Source: Buxus sempervirens | Taxonomy: Eukaryota; Streptophyta; Magnoliopsida; Buxales; Buxaceae | Assembly (NCBI GenBank): GCA_947561395.2 | Contig: OX387187.1 | Coordinates: 20,069,829-20,133,828, forward strand | Reading direction: 5' to 3' | DNA length: 64,000 bases | In this document: in pieces, positions 33,792-46,103 of the stretch | Numbering within the stretch: the first letter of the stretch is position 1 | Layout of the letters: every line of letters begins with the position of its first letter | Notes under the pieces: model-generated | What the model was told of the DNA's origin: nothing | Databases searched by the model: none | The model's input: the letters and a program-made list of their open reading frames with translations, nothing else | Translations under genes and position numbers: made by a program

Positions 33792-35740
33792 TGTAGAATC
33801 CTGAATTTTATGAAATAATAATATAATTGTAAATCTAAAAATTAGAAGAAATAAAATAAATAAATTTAAGATAATGAAAGATAAATATTTGGGAAGTTGA
33901 AATTATAATTCATACTTATATTATGAGAAGAAATTATGAGGATATTAAATCTGGAAATTTAGAAATAAATCTAATGGTCAAATATAATATAATAATGAAA
34001 AAGGGTATTTTAGTCTTTTCCAAATGGCTAATCATTAAATTAATAAAATAAATAATTTTTAGAATTGAAATAAACAATTAGATTTAAGTTAGATTAAATT
34101 TGGATTTAAGTAGCTTAATTTATGGTTAAAATATGAGAAAAGGACCTAATTATAATTACACTTAATTAGGGGCCTTAAATTTGAGGATAAGATGAGTTTT
34201 GGGGTGTTTTACTAATATTTTAAAATAAGGAATTAAATTAACACGAAAATAAAGAAAATAGAAGTTTCTTGTAGATTAAATTTAAGAGAAAATAATTAGA
34301 ATGAGAGTTGAAATGAAATAGGGAAGCTTTCTAAATAGAATTAGGAATCCTAGTTGGAAAGTTTTCCAAAACCAATTAGGACTTATATTTGGGTGAGTCT
34401 ATAAAAGGAAGGCATTAAAGAAGTTTTGGGTTTTGTAAAATCCCAAATTTTTAATAACATTAAAAATTAGATTTTTGTTGTTAATTAGTTTAATTAATGG
34501 AAAATCTTAGAAATAGAGAAAAGGGAATTATTTAGAGAAAAATTTCAAAAAGTAATATAGGAGAAATTAGTAAAAGGGCAAATCCGTTAATTGAGTTTCA
34601 TTAGTGGGGTCAGTGGTTTGGTATTGTAGCAAGCAAGGGTAAATTGGGGATTTTACAAATTAATTGAGGAAGGAGTAAATATAAGTGAGTATCATAATAC
34701 TGGTCTAAATAAATTATTAGCAATGTGTTTTAAGAATTATTTTTATTTAGTAAGGAGCTAATATAGGTAGTTTGGTGGAGAAGAAATCGCTAGATCGGGT
34801 GTTAAAGAATTAATTATGTAGGAAGGGTCTGTGGGTGAGCACCCAGCGGATTATGAGATGAAAGGAGTACCAATCGAAGTATAAATAGCCTTCGTTTGGA
34901 TTTTTCTGGTTTGGCATGAATTGGTCAGAGGAGGTTGTTGCTGCTGGAGTTCAACAAGGTTTGTGGAGAAGAGGAGGACATTTGAGGATCAACAATGGAG
35001 ATGGTCGGAGATCAAATTGAGGTAAGATTTGATCTATGTTTGAGCGCCTGTAGCTGTGGAATCATATTCAGATCGATCGTAGAACAAGGAATGTTCTAGT
35101 AAGTCAAGTTCGAGTTTAATTTGTAGCTGATCTCTTAAGGAAATGGAATAGAGTCCAGATCTAATCAAATCTGAAACTTTTGGCAGAGGAATCAGAAATC
35201 AGAGGTGAGCGGCAACGAATTTGGAGGTTGGAATTGTCACCGGTTGTGCTCAGTCAAAGATTTGAGTTGCTGAGCTAGAGGAATCCCACAGCAGGTGAGT
35301 AGTACCCTGTTTCCTCTGATTGCATATGGAAGTGATTTAGAACTTGGATAGCAATCAGTTACGTCGAGATTTCTGTTTATGACTTGTTAGTGAAAAACGA
35401 TCGATTCACATTCGATTTCCGTTTGGATTAAATCCAATTGTTGTTAATTTGTATGTTAGGAGGTAAAGGAAGGGATTGAAGTTGATTTTGGCATTTAATT
35501 TGTGTTCAGACCTGTTGAAAATCACCATGGCATTGTTTAGAATTTCTCCGTGTTACTAAACTTCTTGGCGCCAACCGCGGCTAACCTATAAGAGGTTAGC
35601 ACCAAGTGTGTTTTGCACCATCTAGTGCGACAAATTGTGTATACACCCTGGGACTGTTTTAAACCTCAGTAAACCTATTCTATGAGTTGAGTTAAGTATG
35701 TGGAAGGTTGCTAATGTGGCGGTAAGCTCCGAAATGTATA
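33792..35740 (+). mobile_element. LTR-like segment (TGTAGAATCCTG start), right end not determined
   Basis: Starts TGTAGAATCCTGAATTTT, matching the LTR-like starts at 5360 and 60983. TATA-type words are CTATAAAAGG (34401) and GTATAAATAG (34880), followed by leader-like GAGGTAAGATTTG (35018). A TGGCGCCAACCGCGG / GAGGTTAGCACC phrase at 35568-35610 resembles 62812-62850 and 62998-63030. No gag-pol follows; the end between 35.7 and 36.4 kb is unclear. Confidence 0.45.
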
Positions 35741-36436
35741 TAAATAAATTAGAAAAAAAAATACATCATAGAAATAAAGAGTAAAGTTCTGAAAATATTA
35801 GTTGCTGAAGATTTCCTCCGGCACCTTCTTTGCTAATCTATTTGACCAACTCATGCGAAGCTGAAACAGATTGTCTAGTTATTCCAAGTCTAATTTTCAT
35901 AAATCCCAGGGAAGGATATTAATGAGAAGTGAGGACTTCTGGGAATATCAGCTGCGGTTATATGTGGGAAGATCAAACTTATTAGAAGAAGGGTTAATTA
36001 ATGAAATCAACAACTATAGGAGGGATGATTGTTTCTGTAGAAATTCATACTTCGTGGTTGGAACTTAAATACTATTTCCAGCCAACTAAAGAGGGTGATT
36101 CCATATCTAAAATAGGCGAGGAGTTAGAAGTTCTACACCACCAAGTTAGAGCTCGAAACAATATAATGAGTTGAAAAGGAAATTAGGAAGTAAAATTTCT
36201 GCATATCCGAGTTAATAAGGTCTTATCTGGGTATCTTTTTACTGGTTTGCTATTGCAATACTGATTTGTTCAACTCTTCACTATTCCGAATTGTTACTTT
36301 TGGTTTGATTAAGTTTAGTAAACTATATTATGAGCAGATTATTAAAGTGAGTATTTCCATAGACCTTTTGCATTATATGTTGTTAAGCTTTGTGGTTGGA
36401 TTAAAGTATTATTGAGCCTCCCTGATGGAGTATATT
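35741..36436. other. unassigned AT-rich DNA between LTR segments
   Basis: No coding motif or element end recognised. Confidence 0.4.
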
Positions 36437-38797
36437 TGTAACGCCCCGGATCCAGGTTTATTTAAACACATAAACCCAAATTTGGTTCGTTGCAGAAAAT
36501 GACCCAAAACACTATTCCAGACCTAACCAATTTCATTTATTATATCAGAGTGCGGAAATAAAAACATCTTTCAGAAAGCACGGAATTAAACTACCAAAAT
36601 AATCCTTTTATATTTCATCTAAAAAGTCTGGAAAGGGTTCAACTAAATAACACAAATATCATCCACCAAAGGTGTGGAATAAAGATACCAATCATCCTTT
36701 AAATAACATCAAACTCCTCAATCAAAATACTAAAATAATTCCTAAGAAAAATAAATCTAAATGTTTCTCCATGTCCTTCTAGACCTACACAGGAATGAAA
36801 TAATCTTCTTCCTGATAATCACAGTAATCCACTGGTGTCTCTACCCCGGCAACGTTCTCTCCAGGAATATCTGAAAACAAAACCGATAAAACAATAATGT
36901 AAGAAACAACATCTCAGTAAGCAGTCATGCAAATAGTTGACCACAATAAAATATGCAGCGCTTAATCTGAATAATCACAATAAGAATTCAAGACAACAAA
37001 GAAATACAATTTGTCCACCTCATGGGACTCATGAAATAGTATACCAGATAAAGAGAGTAGACATGTGCCAGTATGCTACCTAACCAAATTACGATGGACC
37101 AGCCACCCTGCAGTCTGGCTATTCAACACCAACGGAAGAACCCAACCATGAGTTAGCATGTACGGCCCAACCAATCCAGGAGTAGGTAACGTAGCGACCG
37201 ACCAATCCAGGAGCGGTACCATCCTCAAGATGATGGAATGCCTCAGACACAGAATTCAAACCCCTCTAATACACATTTCACTTACTAGCTATTCTATGGA
37301 TCCATATAACTGCTAAGCTCACTCAACAGTGAGAAAACCAACTAAGATAATGGATATACTTCTCAATAACACCCACCAAAATACAGAACCATATCTGTAA
37401 CCAAATCCGCCCATGCGGGATACAATAAATTAGGCACCAGCCTTGTCACACCAGTGACCCAAAACTAAAACAGAATGTACCAAGTCATATGTCTAAAACT
37501 CTAGGTTTCAACGAGCCAATATGTCCAGAATGTGTATTGATTCCATCGATGCACACAATACCTTCATATCACCCAAATACAGGTGTATGAACTCACAAAA
37601 CCAACATTGGTTAAAAGTAAAATCTTTTGGAACAATGGAATCAAGCAAAAGTGCTTCTTTAGAAACATCTACCCAAAATCTTTATAAAATTGAATTTTAA
37701 ACATCTGCCAGTGCAAGTACTTCCCAAATACCCCAATCTTGATGGTACATAGGTTAAAATCAAATAGAACCACTTAGTGAAAACTAGGTTGAAAAGTCAA
37801 GTTTTCCAAAATCTGACGGACTGGTCGCTCGAGCGGCCAAGGGCGCTCGACCGGCCTTACAAAACAGGTTGCGGCCCGATACGTGAAAAATCCGTAACTT
37901 TGAGAAATTCAATAAAAATTCCACAACTCAATATTCAATGCATCAAAACCATTCTAAAATACTTTATACATATGCTAGAACAATTCCAACACATAAAATA
38001 TCATAAATAACGAAATCAACGCATCAAAACATCGAATAACTATGAATATCGTCTAAACACGAATTTAGATTTTATGCAAGCGTCAAGGGACTACTCACCT
38101 GGTTTTAGGAACTTAAATCTTCTCTAAGAGCCACAAAATATCACCAAAAATATTCTCCAACAATCTCACACGTCTTGATCTTGTCTGGGTTATGAAATCA
38201 CACTTGTAAGACTCTCAAACATATGAAAATCTCCAGAACAGCAACTTATCTCTATATGGCTCTTACTTGAGTTCTCTATGCACGAAAATACTCCTCCTTC
38301 TTCTCTATGACGACTCCAACAGTTGTTTAGGGTTTAGTTTTGATCACAAGGCAACTAAGAAGAAGAATATGAAACAATAGAAAATCACGGTTGATTCTAA
38401 TTTGAGTTGGACGTGGGTTTCTCATGCATACTAGGTTTGTTTATTAATTTAAAGTCTTTTACTTAACTGCCACTCCTTCATTAAACCAATTTACAACTAA
38501 ACCTTTAAACCCACTACTCTTCAAACCAAATAATCATTGGGTCAACCCACTATCATTGGGTTCGACCAACCCCTTTTATTCTCCCTTCATATTTCTCACT
38601 TTATTCTCACTAGCATAAACCATAGCAACAATAATTATTTAATTAAATTAATACTCAGCCAATAATCATGATCTCACCTTACATAGGCTCTCTTGTCATC
38701 TCCGATTCATCTTGAACTCCTCTGGGTTGAACCAAAATCTCATTTCCTGCATGATATTAACCAATTAGTCTAGTTAATAAAATCTGGGATTTTACCA
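36437..38797 (-). mobile_element. gypsy-type solo LTR, minus orientation
   Basis: On the minus strand it starts TGGTAAAATCCCAG at 38797 and ends GGATCCGGGGCGTTACA at 36437. Its 3' part (TTTTATCGGTTTTGTTTTCAG, about 36870-36900) matches the LTR around 9040. It carries phrase repeats (CCAATCCAGGAG at about 37172 and 37204) and a GC-rich CTCGAGCGGCC / GCTCGACCGGCC pair at 37827-37856. No PBS, PPT or gag-pol adjoins it and a clear 5 bp duplication is not seen. Confidence 0.6.
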
Positions 38798-38979
38798 AAT
38801 TCAAACTATAGAAGTTCTGCCTAAAGCTTGGAGAAACTCTGCAGAAATTCGAAGGCTTGAAGAAATTGATTCAAGTCTACATCGAATCCATATTGTTTTC
38901 TCTTTCTCTTACCCATACTTCAAGAAAAGAGAAGACAAATCAAAACCACAAGAAAGAAGATCATTCTACAACTACATTT

Positions 38980-39265
38980 GGTTCGAGATCAAGCACTGCA
39001 GCCCCCAAATTGAAGATCAAAGTTTGGTTCGAGATCAAGCCTTGCATCCCCTGAATTGAAGATCGAAGTTTGGTTCGAGATCAAGCTATGTAGCCCCCCC
39101 GAATCGAAGATCAAAGTTTGGTTCGAGATCAAGCCCTGCAGCCCCCGAATTGAAGATCGAAGTTTGGTTCGAGATCAAGCCATGCAGCCCCCTCGAATCG
39201 AAGATCGAAGTTTGGTTTGAGAACAAGATCTTTTAGCCCTCAAATTGAATATTGAAGTTTGTTCA
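38980..39265 (+). repeat. minisatellite in LTR, about 46 bp units, six copies
   Basis: Six units of the type GGTTCGAGATCAAGC...GCAGCCCCCGAATTGAAGATC (with variable middle bases). It belongs to the LTR upstream of the PBS at 39431. Confidence 0.85.
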
Positions 39266-39430
39266 AGATCAAGCTCGTGTAGCTCTTGGATCAAAGACCC
39301 ATTAAGGAGATCGAATCAGAGAAGAATCACAAAGATTGTAACCCATTTATTCTTTTCAAATACAAATTGTTATTTGTTACATTTTTCTTGTCTTTTATTT
39401 TAGACACGAAAATTTGTGTTAAAAAATTTC

Positions 39431-39447
39431 TGGCACGCCCGGTGGGA
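39431..39447 (+). other. PBS-like site of a gypsy element
   Basis: TGGCACGCCCGGTGGGA directly precedes the gag-like frame, the usual place for a PBS. The matching tRNA was not identified. Confidence 0.5.
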
Positions 39448-39479
39448 CCTCTTTGCCTCTAATCTCGTTCTCCTACATC

Positions 39480-40596
39480 TAAGATTATCAAAAAGTTTGT
39501 TATAGCTTCAAGGAAGATTCAAAATGTTCGTAGTACCAAAGATGCTACAAACTTGTCCTCGTCCATAGGAGGAAATAATGTGAGTGGTCCTATGACAAGA
39601 TGCAAGTCTAAGAATGCTACCGCTTTAACCAAGTTGCCAGCCACCTCTAAAATGGTTCCAACAAAGGCAACCAAAGCCTTAGCTTCTGCGAAACCTATCA
39701 TTTCTTTGGCCTACTTGGGGACAAAGAGAAATGAAGCCACCACTACAAGAAAAGTGCCTATTCCTTCAAATGAGTCCAGGTCTGGGGGGAAATCACCAGA
39801 CTTGGTGTTAGATGCGAACTCAAGTACGGGTTCGCATTCTAGATCTTCACCTGGCACCCCAAGGGAGAAATCTCTCATGAGGGATTATGAACTCTCAACT
39901 TCCTCATGTTTTACAGGCACGCATGTCATGATGGCCAGTGTCTCCACAGTTGAAGAACAACTGGCAGAGATGGCTCAAGCTATTGCCAAGCTCACCAAGA
40001 CGGTGGAAGAAAAGGATCTCCAGACTGCATCTCTCATGAATAAGTTGGAGACACAAAACATTGGAGAATCAAACCAAGGTCCAAGCCATCCTCATGGTTG
40101 CACCCCCCAGGTTACTCCGGTGGTTGATAAAGTACACAAAATTCTTCAAATAAAGTCATTAACCCACCCGCTCAGTCAACCACAGTAATTTCTTTATCAG
40201 TCCAACAACTACAGGACATACCCCCTACCATTCATCTCTTCACACAACTCCTGATAATCTGGAGACTCTTTCAACAATGGAGAAAGCATTATTGGATCAT
40301 CATGATATAGAAGTGGCCAACGTGGTAAAGATTGCTCAGGAGGTTGTTGAAGCATGTTCCTATGAACCATCAAATTCTCCCAACTTATCATCAGATCAAG
40401 ATATCCACAGAGAAGATATTTCACATGCAGAACAAGCTCCACAGAAACCACAAGAAGCTCATCCTAGGCGTCTTCACCCATGTAGTGTGCACATTCGAAC
40501 ACTATATAACGTGCCACGCAAATTTCCACCTTTATGTGATGGTGAGAGAAAAACCATGGAGTATATGAAGAATGCAAGTGGACATGATGGGTAATA
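39480..40596 (+). pseudogene. Ty3-gypsy gag N-terminal fragment
   Basis: The open frame through 39553-40188 includes SVSTVEEQLAEMAQAIAKLTKTVEEKDLQTASL, a coiled-coil stretch (split: SVSTVEEQLAEM, AKLTKTVEEKDLQ) common at the N-terminus of gag in one group of plant gypsy elements. No ATG fits the start. The frame breaks near 40190, and a further piece runs to 40594. Capsid, knuckle and pol parts are missing. Confidence 0.6.
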
Positions 40597-41407
40597 AGTC
40601 AACTAATACATATGTTTTTAATATAGATTATATGTAGTTTTAATATTTTTATAATCTTCATCTTGATGCCTGAATAGAGAAATAAAGACAAAGCCATTTC
40701 ATAATATATAATGAACAATCTTACATACATCACGTTCAAAAACACACAGAAACAAACCCAGATCCACCTTTAAGCAATCTTCAAGCAAAGTATGTTGAAG
40801 ACAATTCATGAAGTTGATGACCTATAAAATCCTTCCCAAAATAGTTGAAAGGAGTGTCATTGATCTGCATGAACAAATAATTCCATGCGAATAGATCTCC
40901 TAGATGTGACCCATTCTCCTTCAACCTCTTCATAATCCTACCATATATAAGCCTAAACCCAGACAACAGCCTAATTATTTGTTTTCTTTCTCCCTTGAAC
41001 AACAAAGATCATATACAGTACAAAAAAGAAAAAGAGGAGAAGCATCAAACATGGATGGTCTAAATGCCAAAGGCATAAATTTTCTGCAATCTCTTGTGCT
41101 CTTGAACTTTAACGTCTCTGCAGTACATATACCCCCAAAACCACTGATGAGTAAATTAAATGACTTGTAAATAAATAAACAAACAACTATTTAAAAATGA
41201 TGGTTCACACTCTCACCTGATAACAAACATCAAAGTAACAATCTCCCTCTTCCATAGGGGTCTTACCAACTTCAGAAGAAACTTGGTTGGAATTATAGCT
41301 TATTAGTTCATTTATACTAGAAAAAATAAATAAAATTAGACTCTATAGAAGCAATAATCTTAGTATATTCATAACATGAGAAAGAAATAACGAAAGATAT
41401 AAACCTG

Positions 41408-41445
41408 TATTTATACATGATAATAAGAATTATCATGTATAAATA
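41408..41445. repeat. perfect inverted repeat, 17 bp arms, 4 bp loop
   Basis: TATTTATACATGATAAT and its exact complement, separated by 4 bp. Possibly a tiny foldback element; no duplication seen. Confidence 0.85.
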
Positions 41446-41447
41446 GG

Positions 41448-41665
41448 AGTACCACACCACCATGACCATTATCAGCACACCACGACGGCTAACATTACAC
41501 CCACATGGGGACCTACTACAGCAAAGGTACAATTGCAACTACACCACGTGATACCACATCTTCATCAGCACCACCATTACCACCACACAACTACGGCCAT
41601 TATTATCACCACACCATAACCAAAACCACCACACCTTCACCACCACACCATCGTACCACGTTTTA
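41448..41665. repeat. ACC-rich cryptic simple sequence
   Basis: Dense CACCACACC words with few G residues on the plus strand. Confidence 0.7.
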
Positions 41666-41822
41666 TATAAAATAGGGCAAATTTGTATCCTCTTTACCAA
41701 AAATATAAAACATATAAACAATAAAACAAGGGAAGGATATAAACGTGATAGCGTTACTCGAATCTTGTTGTGAAGCAATGATAAGAAGTAAATGTTCTCC
41801 AGTTGATTGTGTGTCATCAAGT

Positions 41823-41841
41823 TGTAGCGCCTCGAACCCGG
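41823..41841 (-). mobile_element. end of an older LTR split by the Ogre-type insertion (left piece)
   Basis: TGTAGCGCCTCGAACCCGG is, on the minus strand, an LTR end like GGCGTTACA at 36437. It continues after 60730 at GGTTAATGC (with CCCGG duplicated). Confidence 0.6.
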
Positions 41842-44262
41842 TGTGCGCACCTAAAACCTGGATCCTAGATCGCACACGGGGCGCACTTTCTGTGCGTGCC
41901 ATGGGACATTCGGAGTCGCCACAGCCTGAGAGTGCAGGCAGACACGGTTTTGCCCTAATCGGGTCTAAGTCTGGTCTGCGGTTTTTCTAGAGTTCTAGAT
42001 AAGTCCTCGGTTACGGTTCGGGGAAGTCCTAAAGACACCCCGGTCCGCCCCATCGGTTTGACGGGTCCCTCGAGTCTCCCTGGTTTTTTGAGTCAATTTC
42101 ACCCTTTTCCTAGACCAGCATGTTGCCTTGTTAGGTTTGGCGGGGCCCTCTGGAGGTGTGGGTCCCCTTTAGCTTGATTTTATATTTTTATTTATCTAAG
42201 TGAAGTGGGTCAGACCCGGGTCCCGTTGAAAGACCCGTGGGTTGTCATGGTTGGGCCTTGGGCCCAATTGGGTTATTGGGTAACCCATTTGGTTATTTTA
42301 TTAAGTTTTATGTATTTACAATTTTAGTTTGGGCTTGGTGGGCTTAGAATGGGCCCATTAGCCTGAGTCAAATGGCCTTGGGCCCATTTTATTGAGAACG
42401 GGCCGGGTTTGGGCCGGTCTGAGATGGGCCCCACAAGTGGGCCCAGGGTGGTCTTGGTGGGCCCATCTAGGCCCATAGTCTTTTATTGGGCTCAAAATAG
42501 CCCAAATTGTCTAAAAGGCCAGTTCAAGCCGGTTTGGGTCGAATCAGGTTCAACCAGATCAAATACATCAGTTTTTAAGTCATTTTTCTGATCTGACCGC
42601 ACTTATTGTGCGGTTTGGTCAGAACCGTTCTGTGTGTGCGGTTGCTGCTCAGTTTCACTTGTTTACACCGATTTTGATCTGGATCAGTTTGGTGACTTTT
42701 CTGGGGCTTCTGGCAACATCCGCCGGGCTTCTGCTTTCCTTCCAGGTTTTACATTTTCTTCATTTGGCTTATAAAGCCATTTCTTCTTTTTTCACTTTCT
42801 TTGGAGTCATGGGCTTCCTTCTTCTTTTTGTTTGCTCAAACAACCACAGCCATCATTCTAGAGGGAAATGGGGAGATTACAGGGAATATCAGGTATTGAA
42901 AGAAGTTCAAAAATTGTAACCAAATTAGGTTGAGTATCATTCTTTTGATCACCTTGGTTATTTTCTCCTCTTTTTTGTAGGAATGATCATTTTGGATCAA
43001 GTGCTCATCACATACAGCAGCCAAAATATGTTAGAAATGACATAATGAAAATAATAAAAGAAAAGTAAGTGAAGAAGAAAGAAAAGGTGATTAAAAATTC
43101 ACTTAATTTAGTAAGAATACTTACAATGCAATGTCTAATTGATTTTGATGATTACTTCAAGTCCGAGCGAATTGGGCAACGCTTCCGCGTCTCCTTGAGT
43201 TTCCAAATTGGGTTTTGAAAGGGGTTTGGTGGGGTTCCTTTATTAGCTAGGTGAGAAGAAGGGGTTTAGGCATGGTTTTGGCAAGGTAAGGGGTATTTTG
43301 GGGATTTATATGTCAAGTTTTGAGGGAGACAGGGTGTGGGCAGGATTTCGGACAGGTAGAAGACAGAGGAAGAGAGTGGGGACCAAAGGGGGCCAGCTTG
43401 CTTCAAATGGGGGGGTGGCCCTCTATTTATAGGCAAAAAAGTGTCGGAACCGTACTTGAAGTGTGGTTTGGTCACAACCGTACTTGAAGTGCGGTTGTGA
43501 CAAAAATGCACTAAAAAATAAAAAACCGGACTTTAAGTGCGGTTGGCATTCAACACGTGCAAATCTGCGCGAATCTGCCAGCTGTCGCCGTACAGGACAC
43601 GCGTCCACCTTCTAGAAGATCGAACCGTATCTGAAGTGCGGTTCGGACCAAACCGTACTTCAAGTGCGGTTTCGCACGTTTTTTAAATGCCGGATTTCAA
43701 ACAGTTTATGAAATTTGATTTTTAATAAAGATTTTATTCGATTTTATTATTATTTTATTATAAAATCCGAGATTCTTTATAATTATATTATTAAAATATT
43801 CAAAATATCTAAAATTATATTATTAAAACATTAGTATATGATTATTTTATTTATTTGTTCATTTATTTTGCTTTATTCTGCTGTTTTTGCCGCACGGGCT
43901 GTTTTCTTGAAATTTCAACTGCTCATAATTTCTTCGTTTGGTGTCCGATTTGAGCAAACTTAATGTCGTTGGAATCAGCTCGGAACCAGCTATCTATTGA
44001 GATCAATTTTGGCAGTTGGATTGGGGCCGAGCAAAAAGTCAACTTTTTGCTCTCTGGAAGTTTGACCGGGCCATATTTTTCTCATATGGACTCCGATTCC
44101 AGCAAACTCAGTTGCGTTAGAACCGTGTTGAAATGCTCTTTTCAATGATATAAAGTTTGATGGCCAAATTTCCTTAATTGGAAAAGTCAATTTTTTGACC
44201 CCCTTAGGGTTTTGATTTTTCATTTTCCTTCATTTTAGGGGTGCAAAAATCAGGTGCTAACA
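41842..44262 (-). repeat. 3' LTR of Ogre-type element
   Basis: TG...CA ends. TATA-type CTATAAATAG on the minus strand at 43423-43432, with five near-palindromic units directly upstream (43448-43671) and a CTGACC/GGTCAG hairpin with CCGCAC/GTGCGG stem downstream (42593-42622). Confidence 0.93.
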
Positions 44263-44275
44263 ACTGCCCCTCTTT
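44263..44275 (-). other. polypurine tract
   Basis: AAAGAGGGGCAGT on the minus strand directly abuts the start of the 3' LTR. Confidence 0.75.
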
Positions 44276-46103
44276 GCTGGAGTCACCTTAGGGGATGAAC
44301 GGCAAAGAAGAAAAAGAACCTTATTTTTGTACCTTGCATTTCTGTCGACATGGTCGACGAGCTCAATCACTGAATTGTTTTTAATGAAAGGGAAGTGTCA
44401 GATGTCTGGTATCACTTCCTGGCTTTGGAATCCCTATACCCTCTTTCGGGTTTGAATAGGGCGGTTTCTTTTGAAAAGTGAGATAAGATTGGTTCTGAGC
44501 TCATCAGCCTGTTTCGGCGTTGATGCAAGGCACTTAACAATGTTCTTGTCTTCTTGTTTGTTCCATTAAAGCTTTTAGTGACTTCAGTTTTTTCATTTTT
44601 CATTTTTTTTTTAAGAAAAAGAGGTTATCAGGCCAAGGTTAGGGACTGGGAGTGAATGTGGGAGAACGGGAGGAGGCTTTTGCGCTGCTGCCCATCATCT
44701 CGAAGACCACATGCCTACTCTAGCCTAGACTATTTACAAAAGTGGGAAATCAAAATTTACAAGAGGGGGCGAATCGGCCCATTATTGCTTTTCTTTTCTT
44801 GAAAAGCTTGTTGCTTTTTCTCGCTTGACTCTTTCCTTGTCGAGGCATTAGAGCTTCTTTTCCCACTCAAGAGTTACTCCACTGGGGTTTGGTGGGAATA
44901 TGATCTGTCAAGATGACTCCTTGGGGATTATCGTGAGGTCTTCCTCTGCTTTTGAAGTCCTGTTGGAGGGTCTGAGGATCTTCTTTCTTCTGAGCCTCGC
45001 TGGGGATGAAAGGGAAGAAGCCTCTGCTGGGGAATGAAGGATCAAAGTATCCTTCTCATTTGCATCTTATTCCTTCCTTCTTTGAACCTATACAAAGAGC
45101 AAAATGTCAGTGCTCGATCTGCTAGGGATATGCAGACTCGGTTTATTCTAAGCCTTTTACTCATCACAATCAAAAATGGCTATTGATTTAGGCAATGAAT
45201 CCTTCTTCACAGGTTAGCAGCACAGTTGGGGAAATCTCAAGAGTAGTTAAGCAGAATAATTACGGAAAAACACAGATGTGGTAGTGTGTGTTTGCGCCTG
45301 CAATTATCACAAAAGTCAATCCTTAAGCCAGACACAGATTAGAGTGCTTGGTATTTTTAGCCTTGTCATCATAGGCCTTTGTGAAGCGTTGACCTAAACA
45401 CAGTCTGCCAGTCTGGGCCCTTCAGATCACTTGGTTGTCCCTGTTTAGTGCACTGTCCATCCTGTTTCTGTTTTTTGCTGCATTTCCATTTCTAATCAAG
45501 GCATGACCAGCTTTCTTTCTCTTTTTTTTTTTTTTGACCACGACTGACCCTTTTTGCACATAGCACCCTTTTTGGGTTTTCACCATGTCTGGTCCTTTCA
45601 GGGAGAATCCAATTCCGTCATTACCAAAAAACGCAGATTTGATTGTTTTGTTCAAGATTATTCACTTTGGGATCCGAAAGGTCTTCAAGATAGGATGAAA
45701 TGTAGGCTAGGCCGAGGTTTTGAAAGAAAGATAAGTGGCCCAAGAAGGCTGTGATTTTATAGGTTTGTACAGTGCTCCTTTTATTGTTGGGGCTTACATC
45801 TTGGTTTATTTCTTTGGTGTGGGGTTCATATTTTCCCCATCTTATTTTGTACTTATTTTTCACAACTCTTTTCTTTTCTTCTTTTTCTTGATTTTCTTTG
45901 CAATTGCCCTCTTTTTTTTTTTTTTTGGGTTAGGGCCAGGAATGCCCTTTTGGATGTGAAGGAACATTTGTACTAGGTTAGAAAAGAAATTGTCAGGCCC
46001 AAAAGTGTCTAACTAGGGGAAACCTTTTTGGGTATTTGGGAAGATTTACAGGCTTGGGGGAGAGTGAAGGATGGCCTCTCTTCATTTCCCAATTGGAATG
46101 ATC
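44276..46103 (-). other. 3' UTR of Ogre-type element
   Basis: 1.8 kb without coding motif between integrase stop and PPT. Long T runs on the plus strand at 45520-45535 and 45911-45926. Confidence 0.7.

Larger units (their letters stand above)
40597..41822. other. unassigned; one minus-strand coding-like piece
   Basis: The minus-strand frame 41005-40781 (LLSGFRLIYGRIMKRLKENG...WNYLFMQINDTPFNYFGKD) looks protein-like, but I do not recognise it and it has no ATG. It may be an exon remnant. Confidence 0.3.

Noticed and set aside
33792-36436. Complete LTR element between 33.8 and 36.4 kb
   Set aside because: No second LTR, PBS or coding part was found; only a left LTR-like start is supported.
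42608-42919. 103-codon protein conserved in two places (also 59106-59417)
   Set aside because: The two copies are the two LTRs of one element, so identity reflects recent insertion, not protein conservation.
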